Source: Streptomyces sp. NBC_00572 (GTDB taxonomy: Bacteria; Actinomycetota; Actinomycetes; Streptomycetales; Streptomycetaceae). Taken from it: a stretch of DNA of 64,000 nt. Shown piece by piece: positions 49,669-58,966 of the stretch. The notes beneath the pieces are model-generated. The model worked only from the letters and a program-made list of their open reading frames with translations, was not told the origin of the DNA and ran no database searches. Positions within the stretch are counted from its first letter, which is position 1. The number at the start of each line of letters is the position of its first letter. Made by a program: the position numbers and the translations under genes. The stretch is from positions 6,634,001-6,698,000 of the forward strand of contig NZ_JAPENX010000001.1 of the NCBI RefSeq assembly GCF_026341815.1. Direction: 5' to 3'.

Positions 49669-51009
49669 ATGGACGATCCGGCCACGATCGGCCACCGAGT
49701 GCAGCGGCTGCGCGCTCAACGCGGACTGACGCAGCGACAGTTGGCCGAGCCTTCCTACACCCCCGCGTATGTGTCGACGCTGGAGTCGGGCAAGGTCAGG
49801 CCTTCGGAGACCGCACTGCGGTTCCTCGCGGAGCGGCTCGGTACGTCGTACGAGGAGCTGGCCACCGGCAGGCCCGCGCACCTCGCCACGGAGCTGCGGC
49901 TCGCTCTCGTCGACGCGCGCCGGCAGCTGGCCACCGGGACGGCGGAGGAGGCCGCCGTGAGCTACCGGCGCCTGCTCACCGACGCGGAGGGCCTCGGCCT
50001 CGTGCCCGAGCAGGCCGAGGCGCTGCTCGGGCTCGGCGACTGCGCCCTGGAAACCGGTGAACTGGTCGACGCGGGCCACCACTTCCAAGCCGCAGAGCGG
50101 CTCCTCGCCGAGAAGCCGCTGCCCCGCCGCGCACGAGCGATCCGTGGCCGTGCCGTCGCACACCTCCTTGCCGGCGAGCTGCGTTACGCCTGCTACCTCC
50201 TCGAGTCCACCATCGACGAGCTCGGCGCGAGCGGTCTGGCCGACCCCGAGGCGCTGGTCATCCTGTACGCCGCCGTGATCGGCCCGTACATGGACATGGG
50301 CGCCCACGCCCGTGCCGCGCACGCCGCCGAGCTCGCCCTGGCGCTCGCTCCGCAGGTCGACGACCCGGCGCTGGTGGCGGGCATGCACCGGCAGGTGGCC
50401 CGCACCTTCCTCGCCGAGGGGCGCACGGCTGACGCGGATGCCTCACTGGCCAAGGCGCAGGCGATCTACCAGCAGCTCAGCCTGCGTACCGATCTCGCGC
50501 ACTGCCACTGGATGCGCGGCTACGTCCAGGCTCAGAACGGAGAACTCGCCTCGGCCGAACAGGAGTTGCGTGCCGCCCGGGACATGCTGAATGTCAAACG
50601 CGCGGCGCTGTTCACCGCGCACGTGGAGGTGGAGCTGGCCGATGTCCTCCGGCGGCTCGGACGGCACAGCGAGGCGTCGGACCTGCTCTCCGCATTTCTT
50701 GAGCCCGGTGATCGGCACGGCGCCGTGCACGCGGGGGGTGCGCACAGGCTGCTCGGGCTGATCGCCGAGGAGCGAGGGGACAGCGAGACAGCCGAGGAGC
50801 ACTACGTCATGGCGCTGGGGCTGCTGGAGCGCAGCGGCGCGAGCGGCGACCTCGCCGACCTGTGTCGTCTGCTGGGCGACCTTCTGCGCCGCGGCGGCCG
50901 TACCGAGGCCGCGCTGGACGCGTACCGCACGGGGCTGGGCCACCGGTCGCCCCCCGGCACGACGACGCTGGGGCCGGCTCCGACGGCGGTGGCGTTCCCG
51001 CGGCACTGA
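49669..51009 (+). CDS. XRE-family regulator with tetratricopeptide repeats
   Basis: A 446-aa protein. The XRE HTH occupies residues about 5-62 (RVQRLRAQRGLTQRQLAE; SYTPAYVSTLESGKVRPSE), followed by six or more TPR-like helical hairpins to residue 420. This is the layout of peptide-responsive or partner-binding regulators (Rgg/PlcR-like in Firmicutes), and Streptomyces has many orphans of this kind. AGGGGGAT precedes the ATG. It is divergent from the M64 peptidase and may regulate it. Confidence 0.88.
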   Translation: MDDPATIGHRVQRLRAQRGLTQRQLAEPSYTPAYVSTLESGKVRPSETALRFLAERLGTSYEELATGRPAHLATELRLALVDARRQLATGTAEEAAVSYRRLLTDAEGLGLVPEQAEALLGLGDCALETGELVDAGHHFQAAERLLAEKPLPRRARAIRGRAVAHLLAGELRYACYLLESTIDELGASGLADPEALVILYAAVIGPYMDMGAHARAAHAAELALALAPQVDDPALVAGMHRQVARTFLAEGRTADADASLAKAQAIYQQLSLRTDLAHCHWMRGYVQAQNGELASAEQELRAARDMLNVKRAALFTAHVEVELADVLRRLGRHSEASDLLSAFLEPGDRHGAVHAGGAHRLLGLIAEERGDSETAEEHYVMALGLLERSGASGDLADLCRLLGDLLRRGGRTEAALDAYRTGLGHRSPPGTTTLGPAPTAVAFPRH

Positions 51010-51129
51010 CGGCGAGTTCGATCTGGACGAGGATGACGTCGCACACGGGCCGGTCACTGAGAAGAGACAGGACGACGTCCACGTTTCACTGCCCTCGGCG
51101 CGCAGGAGCTGGAACTAGGCTCGTCTCTC

Positions 51130-51972
51130 GTGGAACCGCCTGAGCACCGCGCCGAAGGCGCGGGACCGTTCACCACCCGGCTCACCTGGCACCGCCCCGA
51201 TGGGGGGACGGTGGTATGGGCGTCGCGGCTCGCACGCAAGCGCGGGGCGCTGTCCGTCCGTACCCCCGATGGCACGGTCGTCATGTCCCCGACTGCCGAT
51301 GCCGCGGCCCTCGACCGGCTTCGGAGGCTCAACTTCCTCGCCTCGGGTGCGTTCTTCCTAGGCGGAATGCTCTTCGCTCTCGGCGCCGGGGTCGCCCAGT
51401 TCGGTTCGGGCGACCCGGTCGAGAGCGCCTCGATCTACTTCACGGGCGGGCTGTTCTTCACCACCGGGGCCTACACCTCGCTCCTGCAGGTACTGAACGC
51501 GCCTCGCCACTCCCAAGGGGGCGGCGCCCTGGCAACGGGCCGCTGGCGGTGGTGGGGGTACGAGCCGATGCGCCTGGACTGGCTCAGCACGTTCGTGCTG
51601 TTCGCCGGGACACTTGTGTTCGGAGTCAACCTGCTGGATTCCTTCCTGCAGGGGCTCACCGTCCAGCAGAGCAACCGGCTGATCTGGACTCCCGACGTGA
51701 TCGGGTGCGTGCTGTTCCTGGTCTCGGGGCATCTCGCCTTCGCCGAGATCTGCCACCGCTCCCGGCCCTGCGTCCGCTCGCGCAGCCTCGGCTGGTGGGT
51801 GGTCGCGGTGAACCAGTTCGGGTCGGTGCTCTTCATGGTCGCCGCAGTGGCCGCCTTCACCCGGCCCACGACCCAGAGCCTGGTCAACACCGACATCGCC
51901 AACTGGGGGACACTGTGCGGTGCGCTGTGCTTCTCGCTCGGTGGTGTACTCCAGGCCTTCGAACGACCCTAG
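51130..51972 (+). CDS. YrhK-like integral membrane protein of unknown function
   Basis: A 280-aa protein with a soluble N-terminal 65 residues and six membrane helices (pairs around 70-115, 150-190 and 195-270). The middle GLFFTTGAYTSLLQVLNAPR segment resembles the YrhK-like domain. No catalytic residues stand out. The GTG at 51130 lacks a strong ribosome site. It may be a small transport or stress protein; I cannot assign a role. Confidence 0.75.
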   Translation: MEPPEHRAEGAGPFTTRLTWHRPDGGTVVWASRLARKRGALSVRTPDGTVVMSPTADAAALDRLRRLNFLASGAFFLGGMLFALGAGVAQFGSGDPVESASIYFTGGLFFTTGAYTSLLQVLNAPRHSQGGGALATGRWRWWGYEPMRLDWLSTFVLFAGTLVFGVNLLDSFLQGLTVQQSNRLIWTPDVIGCVLFLVSGHLAFAEICHRSRPCVRSRSLGWWVVAVNQFGSVLFMVAAVAAFTRPTTQSLVNTDIANWGTLCGALCFSLGGVLQAFERP

Positions 51973-52024
51973 GACTCGGCCGCGCCGCACGTTCCACCGC
52001 CTCCCGCCCTGGGCCTAGTCGTGG

Positions 52025-52295
52025 GTGATCACCAAAAGTGACGAGGCCGGTGACGGGCGCGAGGCCGGCAGTTCGGGCCCTGAAGGCGCCGGTGACGAAG
52101 AGGCACAGGTCATCGTGGTGGGGGCGGGTCCGGCGACAGCGCCGGCATGGTCGGTCCGTGGAGCGGCGCGGGCATCGCCCAGGCCATGGAGGCCGCCGAG
52201 GTGGCGGCGGACATCATCGCCCTCGCGCTGGCCCGCCCGGCCGGACCGCGCCGGGAACACGCCTCGCACCCGTACCCGGCCGAGATCCGGCCATG
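52025..52295 (+). pseudogene. Deleted geranylgeranyl-reductase-like flavoprotein gene
   Basis: The first part ends in the FAD motif AQVIVVGAGPA (near 52110-52140). The next bases, in a shifted frame, encode GDSAGMVGPWSGAGIAQAMEA and EVAADIIALALARP, which match the second FAD/GD motif normally about 270 codons further on. A large internal deletion has joined the two ends; the stop is at 52293-52295. Confidence 0.65.
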
Positions 52296-52408
52296 ATCAC
52301 GCCGATCGCCGGCGGAGTGCGCCCGAAGTCGATCGTGCCCTTCCAAGCTCGATCGACCCGTCGCGGTTCTGCACGCACCAGCTCACTGACCACCCCCGCA
52401 CACCCGGC

Positions 52409-53653
52409 TCAGACGCGGACGATGACGAGGGCGATGTCGTCACTGGCTCCGCTGGCGACGCCGAGTCGCGCGAGCAGCGTGTCGGCCAGCTGAGCCGGGT
52501 CAAGGTCGACGAGGTCGCCCAGGGCGGTGGTGAGCCGGTCCAGGCCGGTGTCGATGTCCTCGTCGCGGCGTTCGATCAGTCCGTCGGTGTAGAGGACGAG
52601 GGTGTCACCCTGGCGGTAGGAGGTGCCGGCCTGCGGCCGGGGAACGTGCTCGGGTCTGGCTCCCAGCGGCGGGTCGGTTGCCTGGTCCAACAGCTCGCAC
52701 GTGCCGTCCGTGTGCAGCAGGACCGGCGGCGGGTGCCCGGCGCTGGAGTAGACGAGCAGCCTGGAGCGGGTGTCCACGAGCACACTGACCGCGGTCGCGG
52801 CGAGCGCGCCGTCGACGGAGCGGGCGTACATGCCCAGCACTTCCAGGGCCCCGGCCGGCCCGGCCACCGCCCGACTGGCCGCGGACAGCGCGCTGCGGAG
52901 CATGCCCATGACGGTGGCCGCCTCCAGCCCGTGCCCGACGACGTCGCCCACGGCGACGGTGAACCGCCCCTCGTCCAGGTCGACGGCGTCGTACCAGTCG
53001 CCGCACACGTTCAGCGAACCGACCGCCGGCAGATAGCGCACCGCCACGTCACTGTGCCGGGCCAGGTCGGGGGAGTGCAGCATCGCCTCCTGCAAGGTGA
53101 CGGCGACCTCCCGCTCCCGTGCGTGCGCTGCCCGCAGCTCCTCGTTCAGACGCTGCAGCTCCCGCGCGCGGGCGTACAGCTCGGCCTCCATCCCCTCCTC
53201 ACGCTCGGTCATCCGCCGCCCCTCGCGCCGGCTGCGGAACCGGCGGGAGTGCATGAAGGCGGTCACGTCCTCCACGCGGTGGATGATCCACGCGACCCGC
53301 CCGTCCGCGTTCTTGACCGGGGTGTTCACCGGCGACCACCAGCGCTCCTCGAACACACCGGGCTGCGAGACGACGGGGATGTCGTACTTCTGCACCGCCA
53401 TGGTGTCGGCCTCACCGGTGGCCAGCACCCGCCCCAGCGACGCCCCCAGGTTCTTCACCCCGTCCGCGTCCGGGTCGTCGGGATTGTCGGGGAACGCGTC
53501 GAACACGTGCCGCCCGAGCAGATCGTCCCGGGTGCGACCGGTCGCCCGCAGGTACGCCTCGTTGACGTCCACGATCACCAGATCCGGTGCCAGCACCAGA
53601 TAAGGGCTGGGCGTCGCGGCGAACAACGCTCCGTGGTCGATCTCCGGCCTCAC
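52409..53653 (-). CDS. PAS domain-containing PP2C (SpoIIE-type) serine phosphatase
   Basis: A 414-aa protein. A PAS sensor (about residues 8-130, VIVDVNEAYLRATGRTRDDLLGR) is followed by a linker helix (140-190) and a SpoIIE phosphatase domain. Metal motifs are visible: GDWYDAVDL, GDVVGHGLEAA, YTDGLIERR and SDDIALVIV. Such proteins dephosphorylate anti-anti-sigma factors and so release stress or developmental sigma factors. GTG start at 53653. No anti-sigma partner adjoins it. Confidence 0.92.
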   Translation of the reverse strand: MRPEIDHGALFAATPSPYLVLAPDLVIVDVNEAYLRATGRTRDDLLGRHVFDAFPDNPDDPDADGVKNLGASLGRVLATGEADTMAVQKYDIPVVSQPGVFEERWWSPVNTPVKNADGRVAWIIHRVEDVTAFMHSRRFRSRREGRRMTEREEGMEAELYARARELQRLNEELRAAHAREREVAVTLQEAMLHSPDLARHSDVAVRYLPAVGSLNVCGDWYDAVDLDEGRFTVAVGDVVGHGLEAATVMGMLRSALSAASRAVAGPAGALEVLGMYARSVDGALAATAVSVLVDTRSRLLVYSSAGHPPPVLLHTDGTCELLDQATDPPLGARPEHVPRPQAGTSYRQGDTLVLYTDGLIERRDEDIDTGLDRLTTALGDLVDLDPAQLADTLLARLGVASGASDDIALVIVRV

Positions 53654-54189
53654 AGACGTTCCGATCCTCGTCCCGAGAGGAGCCCCCTCAGGCCAGCGTA
53701 CGCAGCGCTCCGGCCGACCGCGCCTCAGCAGGCCCGTGCGGCGGGAAAGCGGGCATCACCCGGCCACTCCACTGCGGTGGCCGGGTGGGTGGGGTGGGCG
53801 TTGCATGGGAGGCAGTGCGGTCCACACCCGTCTCGTCGCAGGGGCGTCCACACAGTGGTTGGTGAAGATCATCCGGACAGCCGGTCCGTCCCCGAGGGGC
53901 TGGGGGCGCCGTGCTGGACGCGCTCTCTCGACATTTCCGTACGGCGGCCGAGTTCTGCGAGCTCGGCTCCCCGGCGCGCTGCCCGTGGATTCGCCGTAGC
54001 GTGTCCGGACGGGCCGCTGACCGAAGCGATCCGGTGGGCGATGTCGGCTCTCCCTCTCGTGAGGAGCCCACCGAGCCACGCTGACGGCTCCACGGCTCCA
54101 CCGCCACGAACACGGAACGTCGCGGCGCTGAGTCGCTCTGTCGCCATGCCGGGGGTGCCGGACTCCCGTGAGGGCTCCAGAGTGGGCCC
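53654..54189. other. 536-nt gap with one strong hairpin, no supported gene
   Basis: CACCCGGCCAC (53757-53767) pairs perfectly with 53777-53787 around a 9-nt loop. A short + frame near 53960-54050 (PDGPLTEAIRWAMS) looks weakly coding and may be the tail of a lost gene. The right end carries the promoter of the universal stress protein gene. Confidence 0.5.
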
Positions 54190-55032
54190 ATGAAGCAGAT
54201 CGCGGTAGGAGCGAACGGATCCAACGGGAGCCTGGCGGCGGTCGACTGGGCAGCGGGGGAGGCCGCTTCGCGCGGATCCGGGCTCCAGCTGGTGAACGCG
54301 TCGCTGTGGCCCGAACACCAGGTCGCCGCAGTGCGGGAGTCACGGGACGTCCGTACGGAGCGGGCGAGGGCCCTGCTGGCGGAGGCCAGTGAGCGCGCCC
54401 GCACGAGCCACCCGGATGTCGTCACCGCGACAGAGGAGACCGAGGACGCACCCGCCCGGCTCCTGCTGGCGCGTGCGGCCGATGCCGAGCTGCTGGTCCT
54501 GGGCTCGCATCGCGCGGGCAACGGCTCCGGATACCTCTCCGGCCATGTGGCCCAGGAGGTCCTGGCCGCGGCGGAACGCCCGGTCGTGCTGGTACGGGAA
54601 GGCGCCGCCCCGGGCGGCGACAAGCGGGTCGTCGTCGGTCTGGACGTACAGCACCCCGCGGACGAGCTGCTGGGCTTCGCCTTCGACTTCGCAGCCCGCC
54701 GCGGAGTCCCCCTGCACATCGTGTCGGCCTGGCACTCCGCCCTGCCGCACCACCGCGACGGCAGGGACGGATCCGAGGCGGCCGCTCGGCTGCGAACGGC
54801 GCTCACGGCCGCCGCCGAACGCCACAGAAAGCAGTTCGCGAAGGTCGATGTGACCGAGGAAGTCGTCCACGACAGGCCCGGCAACAGCCTCCTCGAAGCA
54901 GCCTCCGGCGCCGGACTGCTGGTAGTGGGCCGACGGAAGCGGCGGGCCGTGCCGGGGACGCACATCGGCGCCGTGACCCAGGCGGCGCTCCACCACGTCG
55001 CCTGCCCCGTGGCCGTCGTGTCCCACGCCTGA
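54190..55032 (+). CDS. Tandem universal stress protein
   Basis: A 280-aa protein of two UspA domains (about 1-137 and 143-278). The first has the ATP-loop pattern LGSHRAGNGSGYLSGHVAQEV; the second has VGRRKRRAVPGTHIGAVTQAAL, with Thr in place of one loop residue. Tandem Usp proteins in actinobacteria respond to hypoxia, dormancy or oxidative stress. It lies 192 nt upstream of the glucose-6-phosphate dehydrogenase gene. Confidence 0.9.
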   Translation: MKQIAVGANGSNGSLAAVDWAAGEAASRGSGLQLVNASLWPEHQVAAVRESRDVRTERARALLAEASERARTSHPDVVTATEETEDAPARLLLARAADAELLVLGSHRAGNGSGYLSGHVAQEVLAAAERPVVLVREGAAPGGDKRVVVGLDVQHPADELLGFAFDFAARRGVPLHIVSAWHSALPHHRDGRDGSEAAARLRTALTAAAERHRKQFAKVDVTEEVVHDRPGNSLLEAASGAGLLVVGRRKRRAVPGTHIGAVTQAALHHVACPVAVVSHA

Positions 55033-55224
55033 GGCGCCGCCCCCTCCGCCGCTCCCTGCGCGTCCGGGCCGGAAGCACCGGAGCGCCGTGTCCAGGGGCG
55101 ATCCGACCAACACCTCGTCGAACCGGGCCGTCCCGCACCGGGTGCGCCGACGCGACGCCCCCCGGCAAGCCCCACACCGCGACGCACGGCGAGTCCGACG
55201 GCCGTGGCGAAAGGAAGATCTGAC

Positions 55225-56676
55225 GTGGCCACACCCCAGAGCCCCACCGGGCCCACCCCCGAGGACCACGTCATCGTCATCTCCGGTGCCACCGGAGACC
55301 TCGCTCGCCGCAAGCTCCTACCCGGCCTGTACCACCTGGCCAGAGCGGGACTGCTGCCCGACCGCTACCGGATCATCGGATCGGCCCCCGCCGCCGTCGC
55401 CCTCGGCGACGACGCGTTCCGCGTACACGCGCACGAAGCCGTCACCGAGTTCGGCCGGGCCACGCCCGAGGGTCAGGAGTGGCGGGACTTCGAGAGCCGG
55501 CTGACCTTCGGCGCCGCCGACCCGGAAGACCCCGGCCCGCTCCTCGCCGCCGTACAGGAGGCGCAGCGGGCGATCGGCGGCAGTCCACGGCTCCTCCACC
55601 ACCTCGCCGTACCCCCTCAGGCATGCGCCTCGGTCGTGCAGACGCTCGGTGCCTCCGGGCTCGCCCAGGACGCCCGCGTGATCGTGGAGAAGCCGTTCGG
55701 CACGGACCTCGCCTCCGCCCGTGCCCTCAACCAGGCCATCCACGCCGTCTTCGACGAGTCCCGCGTCTTCCGCATCGATCACTTCCTGGGCAAGGAGTCC
55801 GTCGACAACATCCTCGCCCTGCGCTTCGCCAACGGACTCCTGGAGCCGGTCTGGAACCGCGACCACATCAGCCACGTACAGATCGACGTTCCCGAACACA
55901 TCGACATCCAGGGCCGCGCCCACTTCTTCGAAGGCACCGGCACCCTCCGCGACATGATCGTCACGCACCTTTTCCAGCTCCTCGGCTTCATCGCCATGGA
56001 ACCGCCGGCCACCCTGGACGCGAACGCGCTGCGCGCGGAGAAGGACAAGGTCTTCCAGAGCCTGCGCCCCCTCGATCCGGCCCACGTGGTCCGTGGACAG
56101 TACGACGGCTACCGGGACGAGTCCGGAGTCGACCCGGTCTCCGACACCGAGACCCTCGCGGCCCTGCGCCTCGAGATCGACAACTGGCGCTGGGCCGGCG
56201 TCCCCTTCTACCTGCGCTCCGGCAAGGCCCTCGCCGAGAGCCGGCACGTGATCACCCTCGGCTTCCGCGAGCCACCTCTGCGCATGTTCCCGCTGGCTGC
56301 CCAGGAATCCGCCGACGGCCGCCACAACGAGCTGGTCATCGACTTCGAGGACCCCGGAACCGTCACGGCGCGCTTCCTCGCCAAGCAGCCCGGCCCCCAG
56401 ATGCGCCTGACGCAGGCCGAGATGGTCTTCGACTACGCCGGTTCGTTCAACGAGGACCATGCCCTGGAGGGCTACGAGCGCCTCATCCTGGACGCGATGC
56501 TGGGTGACCAGTCCCTCTTCACCGACGCCGCAGGCATCGAACGCCTCTGGGCGGTGGCCGCTCCCCTGCTGCAGTCCCCACCGCCGGTCGAGCCGTACGC
56601 CCAGGGATCCTGGGGACCGGACAGCCTGCGCCGGCTCATCAGGCCCCACCGCTGGTATCTGCCCGAAGGCGGTTGA
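55225..56676 (+). CDS. zwf: Glucose-6-phosphate 1-dehydrogenase
   Basis: A 483-aa enzyme. The NADP motif SGATGDLARRKLLP sits near residues 19-32 and the active-site signature RIDHFLGKE at 183-191 (His186, Lys190; the usual Tyr is Phe187). It makes 6-phosphogluconolactone and NADPH in the pentose phosphate pathway. The GTG at 55225 follows GGAAGA by 7 nt; an in-frame GTG at 55204 is less likely. It is not next to opcA, tal or tkt, so this is probably a second copy outside the main pentose phosphate operon. Confidence 0.92.
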   Translation: MATPQSPTGPTPEDHVIVISGATGDLARRKLLPGLYHLARAGLLPDRYRIIGSAPAAVALGDDAFRVHAHEAVTEFGRATPEGQEWRDFESRLTFGAADPEDPGPLLAAVQEAQRAIGGSPRLLHHLAVPPQACASVVQTLGASGLAQDARVIVEKPFGTDLASARALNQAIHAVFDESRVFRIDHFLGKESVDNILALRFANGLLEPVWNRDHISHVQIDVPEHIDIQGRAHFFEGTGTLRDMIVTHLFQLLGFIAMEPPATLDANALRAEKDKVFQSLRPLDPAHVVRGQYDGYRDESGVDPVSDTETLAALRLEIDNWRWAGVPFYLRSGKALAESRHVITLGFREPPLRMFPLAAQESADGRHNELVIDFEDPGTVTARFLAKQPGPQMRLTQAEMVFDYAGSFNEDHALEGYERLILDAMLGDQSLFTDAAGIERLWAVAAPLLQSPPPVEPYAQGSWGPDSLRRLIRPHRWYLPEGG

Positions 56677-56761
56677 CACCGCGACCGCGGCCCTTCGCAA
56701 CCTTCCCGGGGCCCGATCTGCGGGATCAAGGCCGCCACCTCTCGGCCCCGATCCTCCGCGT

Positions 56762-57445
56762 TCACACCGTGCGGTACTGCTGGGCCTTGCCGCGGTCCCG
56801 CACGCTGATGCCTCGTGCCTGCAACTCCTCGCGGGCCTCGTCGGCGGCGCCGGTGCGGTCGTCGGCGATCGCCCTTCGGCGCTTCCGCAGCAAGGCGTGG
56901 GTGGACTCGTCGAGGTCCGGTGTCCCGTCGACCCAGACGGTGTAGGCGGACTCGTGCGGTTCGACGGTGCCGCTCCAGGGGTAGCCGTGCTGTTCGAACG
57001 CGGACCGCAGGCGACCCGCGAGGCCGCTGTCGACCCGCGTACGGACGTGTTCCCCACCGTCGGCACCACGCAGCACCAGGTCGTGGCCGTCGGTGAACAC
57101 CTCGGCGAGCCGCGCTCGTTCGACGTGGCGACCGCCGCCGCCGTCATGGACGACGATGCTGTCCGCGCCCACCTCGACCACGGGATTCTCCGCGCGCCAG
57201 ACGCCCGCCACCCATGCCCCGGCCAATGCGCCGGCGAGAGTCAGCGCAGGCACGGCCCAGACGAGCGGCAGGGCGGCCGCCAACTTGAGCGGACCCGGTA
57301 CGCCGTCGAAGATGCGGATGATCCAGTCGGCGACCGGACCCACGGCGAACGCGGCACCGGCACCGAGCCCGGCCCCGACCAGGATGACGCCCCACAGCCA
57401 CGCCTCGGGAAGTCGCACCGTGACCGGGGGTTCGTGCCGGACCAT
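56762..57445 (-). CDS. YqeB-family membrane protein
   Basis: A 227-aa protein with two membrane helices (about residues 15-37 and 55-80) and a soluble C-terminal domain with AFEQHGYPW, a conserved VWVDGTPDLDESTHALLRKR segment and a charged helix (AADEAREELQARGISVRD). This matches the YqeB family of unknown function. I use the ATG at 57445; a GTG at 57457 is possible. The stop converges on zwf with 85 nt between. Confidence 0.8.
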   Translation of the reverse strand: MVRHEPPVTVRLPEAWLWGVILVGAGLGAGAAFAVGPVADWIIRIFDGVPGPLKLAAALPLVWAVPALTLAGALAGAWVAGVWRAENPVVEVGADSIVVHDGGGGRHVERARLAEVFTDGHDLVLRGADGGEHVRTRVDSGLAGRLRSAFEQHGYPWSGTVEPHESAYTVWVDGTPDLDESTHALLRKRRRAIADDRTGAADEAREELQARGISVRDRGKAQQYRTV

Positions 57446-57938
57446 CGTCGCTCTCACTCTCTCTCGCTCTCCGTCCCCTCACGTGGGTCCGACGGTTGCT
57501 CTCCCGGCCACCTTCACAGCCCTGCACGGTCCCGCACATCGGCCGAGAGTCTCCGAGACGGCCGCCCGAGTACGACTTTGGTCTCGGCCTCGGCATTCGG
57601 GCGTCGCTGTACCCGCCGTACCCTCCCCGGACCGTCCAGGCGGGTACTCGGGGGTGTGGCCGACCTGGGCGCCGAGGCCTGCCGGTGTGCGAACGGCGGC
57701 CGCCACGTGCGAACGGCGGCCGGCCGCACCGACCTGGCCGTCACCGACCCGACGCCCGACGGATCGCCCGTCACCTCGTCTCCCGACGGACGGCTCGCCC
57801 ATGGGGCCCGTGCCGTCTCCTCCGTCGTCGACATCGTCGACATCGTCGACCTGGAGACGCTGGATCGCCCGGAGTCGTACGCGGCGTCCGACACCGCGCC
57901 ATCCGGTGAGCGTCCGGAGCGGCGCGCGATCTCGCACC
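57446..57938. other. 493-nt gap with a short direct repeat, no supported gene
   Basis: GTGCGAACGGCGGCC occurs twice (57687-57701 and 57707-57721). One + frame (about 57700-57940) has strong G/C at codon position three and reads like protein (SSPDGRLAHGARAV; DIVDLETLDRPESYAAS) but has no start and runs into the antisense of the LysR gene. It may be a relic. Confidence 0.45.
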
Positions 57939-58826
57939 TCACCGGACGGTTCCCTCCTCCAGCAGTGTCATCAGCGCGCGGGCCGCCGGGCTGGTGGCTT
58001 GCGGCGGTGGCAGCAGGGCCACCGTTTCGTAGACGGCCTCGCCGGTGTCGGCAAGAGGGACGGCGTGCAGGGAATCCCGCTTGTGCCGGAAGTGCCGCGG
58101 TACGGCGGCGACACCGAGGTCCTCCTCCACCAGGTCCAGGAGGCTGTGTACGTCGTTCACCTCCAGGCTCACGGTTCGCGGTACGCCCGCGGTGGCGAAG
58201 GTCGCGTCCGTGGCCCGACGCGGTCCCCAGCCGGGGTGGAAGTCGACGAACTCCTCCCCGCTGAGGTCGCGAAGCGCGAGGACCGGCCCGGCCATGGCGA
58301 GCGGGTGCCCGGGGTGGCACAGAAGCGTCATCGGCTCGGCCGCCAGCGGCACCGAGCGCAGGTGGTCGGAGTCCGCCCGGGTGCGGTACGCGAAGGCCAG
58401 GTCGAGGCGCCCCCCGGCGACATCCTCGGCCAGAGCGAGTCCGCCCTCCTGACGGAGCCGTATCTCCACCTCCGGGTGCCGTCGCCTGAACGTGGCAAGG
58501 AGCCCCGCCACGTGCACTCCCGCGACACACTGCTCGGACCCGAGGGAGAGCGTGCCGCGCACCACGCCCTGCACGGCCGCCACCGCCTCGTGCGCGGCCC
58601 GTACCTGCGTCAGGATGCGTTCCGCCTCGACCAGCAGCGCCCGCCCTGCCTCCGTCAGCGTCACCCGGCGGGTGCTGCGTACGAACAGCGGAGCCCTCAG
58701 ATCCCGCTCCAGGGTCCGGATCGACGCGGAGAGACCTGACTGGGAGACCATGAGCCGCTCCGCAGCCCGAGTGAAGTGCCGGGCCTCGGCGACGGCGACG
58801 AAGTGCTGGAGATGCCGCAGTTCCAT
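57939..58826 (-). CDS. LysR-family transcriptional regulator
   Basis: A 295-aa regulator with an N-terminal HTH (RHLQHFVAVAEARHFTRAAE; VSQSGLSASIRTLERDL) and a periplasmic-binding-like effector domain. It is divergent from the aldo/keto reductase gene at 58967, the usual arrangement for LysR and its target. Several GATTCA-type half-sites lie between them. Confidence 0.93.
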   Translation of the reverse strand: MELRHLQHFVAVAEARHFTRAAERLMVSQSGLSASIRTLERDLRAPLFVRSTRRVTLTEAGRALLVEAERILTQVRAAHEAVAAVQGVVRGTLSLGSEQCVAGVHVAGLLATFRRRHPEVEIRLRQEGGLALAEDVAGGRLDLAFAYRTRADSDHLRSVPLAAEPMTLLCHPGHPLAMAGPVLALRDLSGEEFVDFHPGWGPRRATDATFATAGVPRTVSLEVNDVHSLLDLVEEDLGVAAVPRHFRHKRDSLHAVPLADTGEAVYETVALLPPPQATSPAARALMTLLEEGTVR

Positions 58827-58876
58827 GATTCAGAAGGCTACGCGCTGAATCGCATCGGATTCTCCTGTTGGATTCA
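58827..58876. promoter_or_regulatory. LysR binding region with four GATTC-type half-sites
   Basis: GATTCA (58827-58832), TGAATC (58846-58851), GATTC (58858-58862) and GATTCA (58871-58876) alternate in orientation. They include the compact inverted repeat GAATC-6-GATTC at 58847-58862. The region starts directly at the LysR start codon and runs towards the aldo/keto reductase promoter. Confidence 0.6.
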
Positions 58877-58966
58877 TACCCATGGGTCGAGGGAGATTGG
58901 TGACGGCACCACCACCTCCCCGCCACACCCCGGTCACCGGGGCCGCCCCCATGCCATGGAGTCGCG

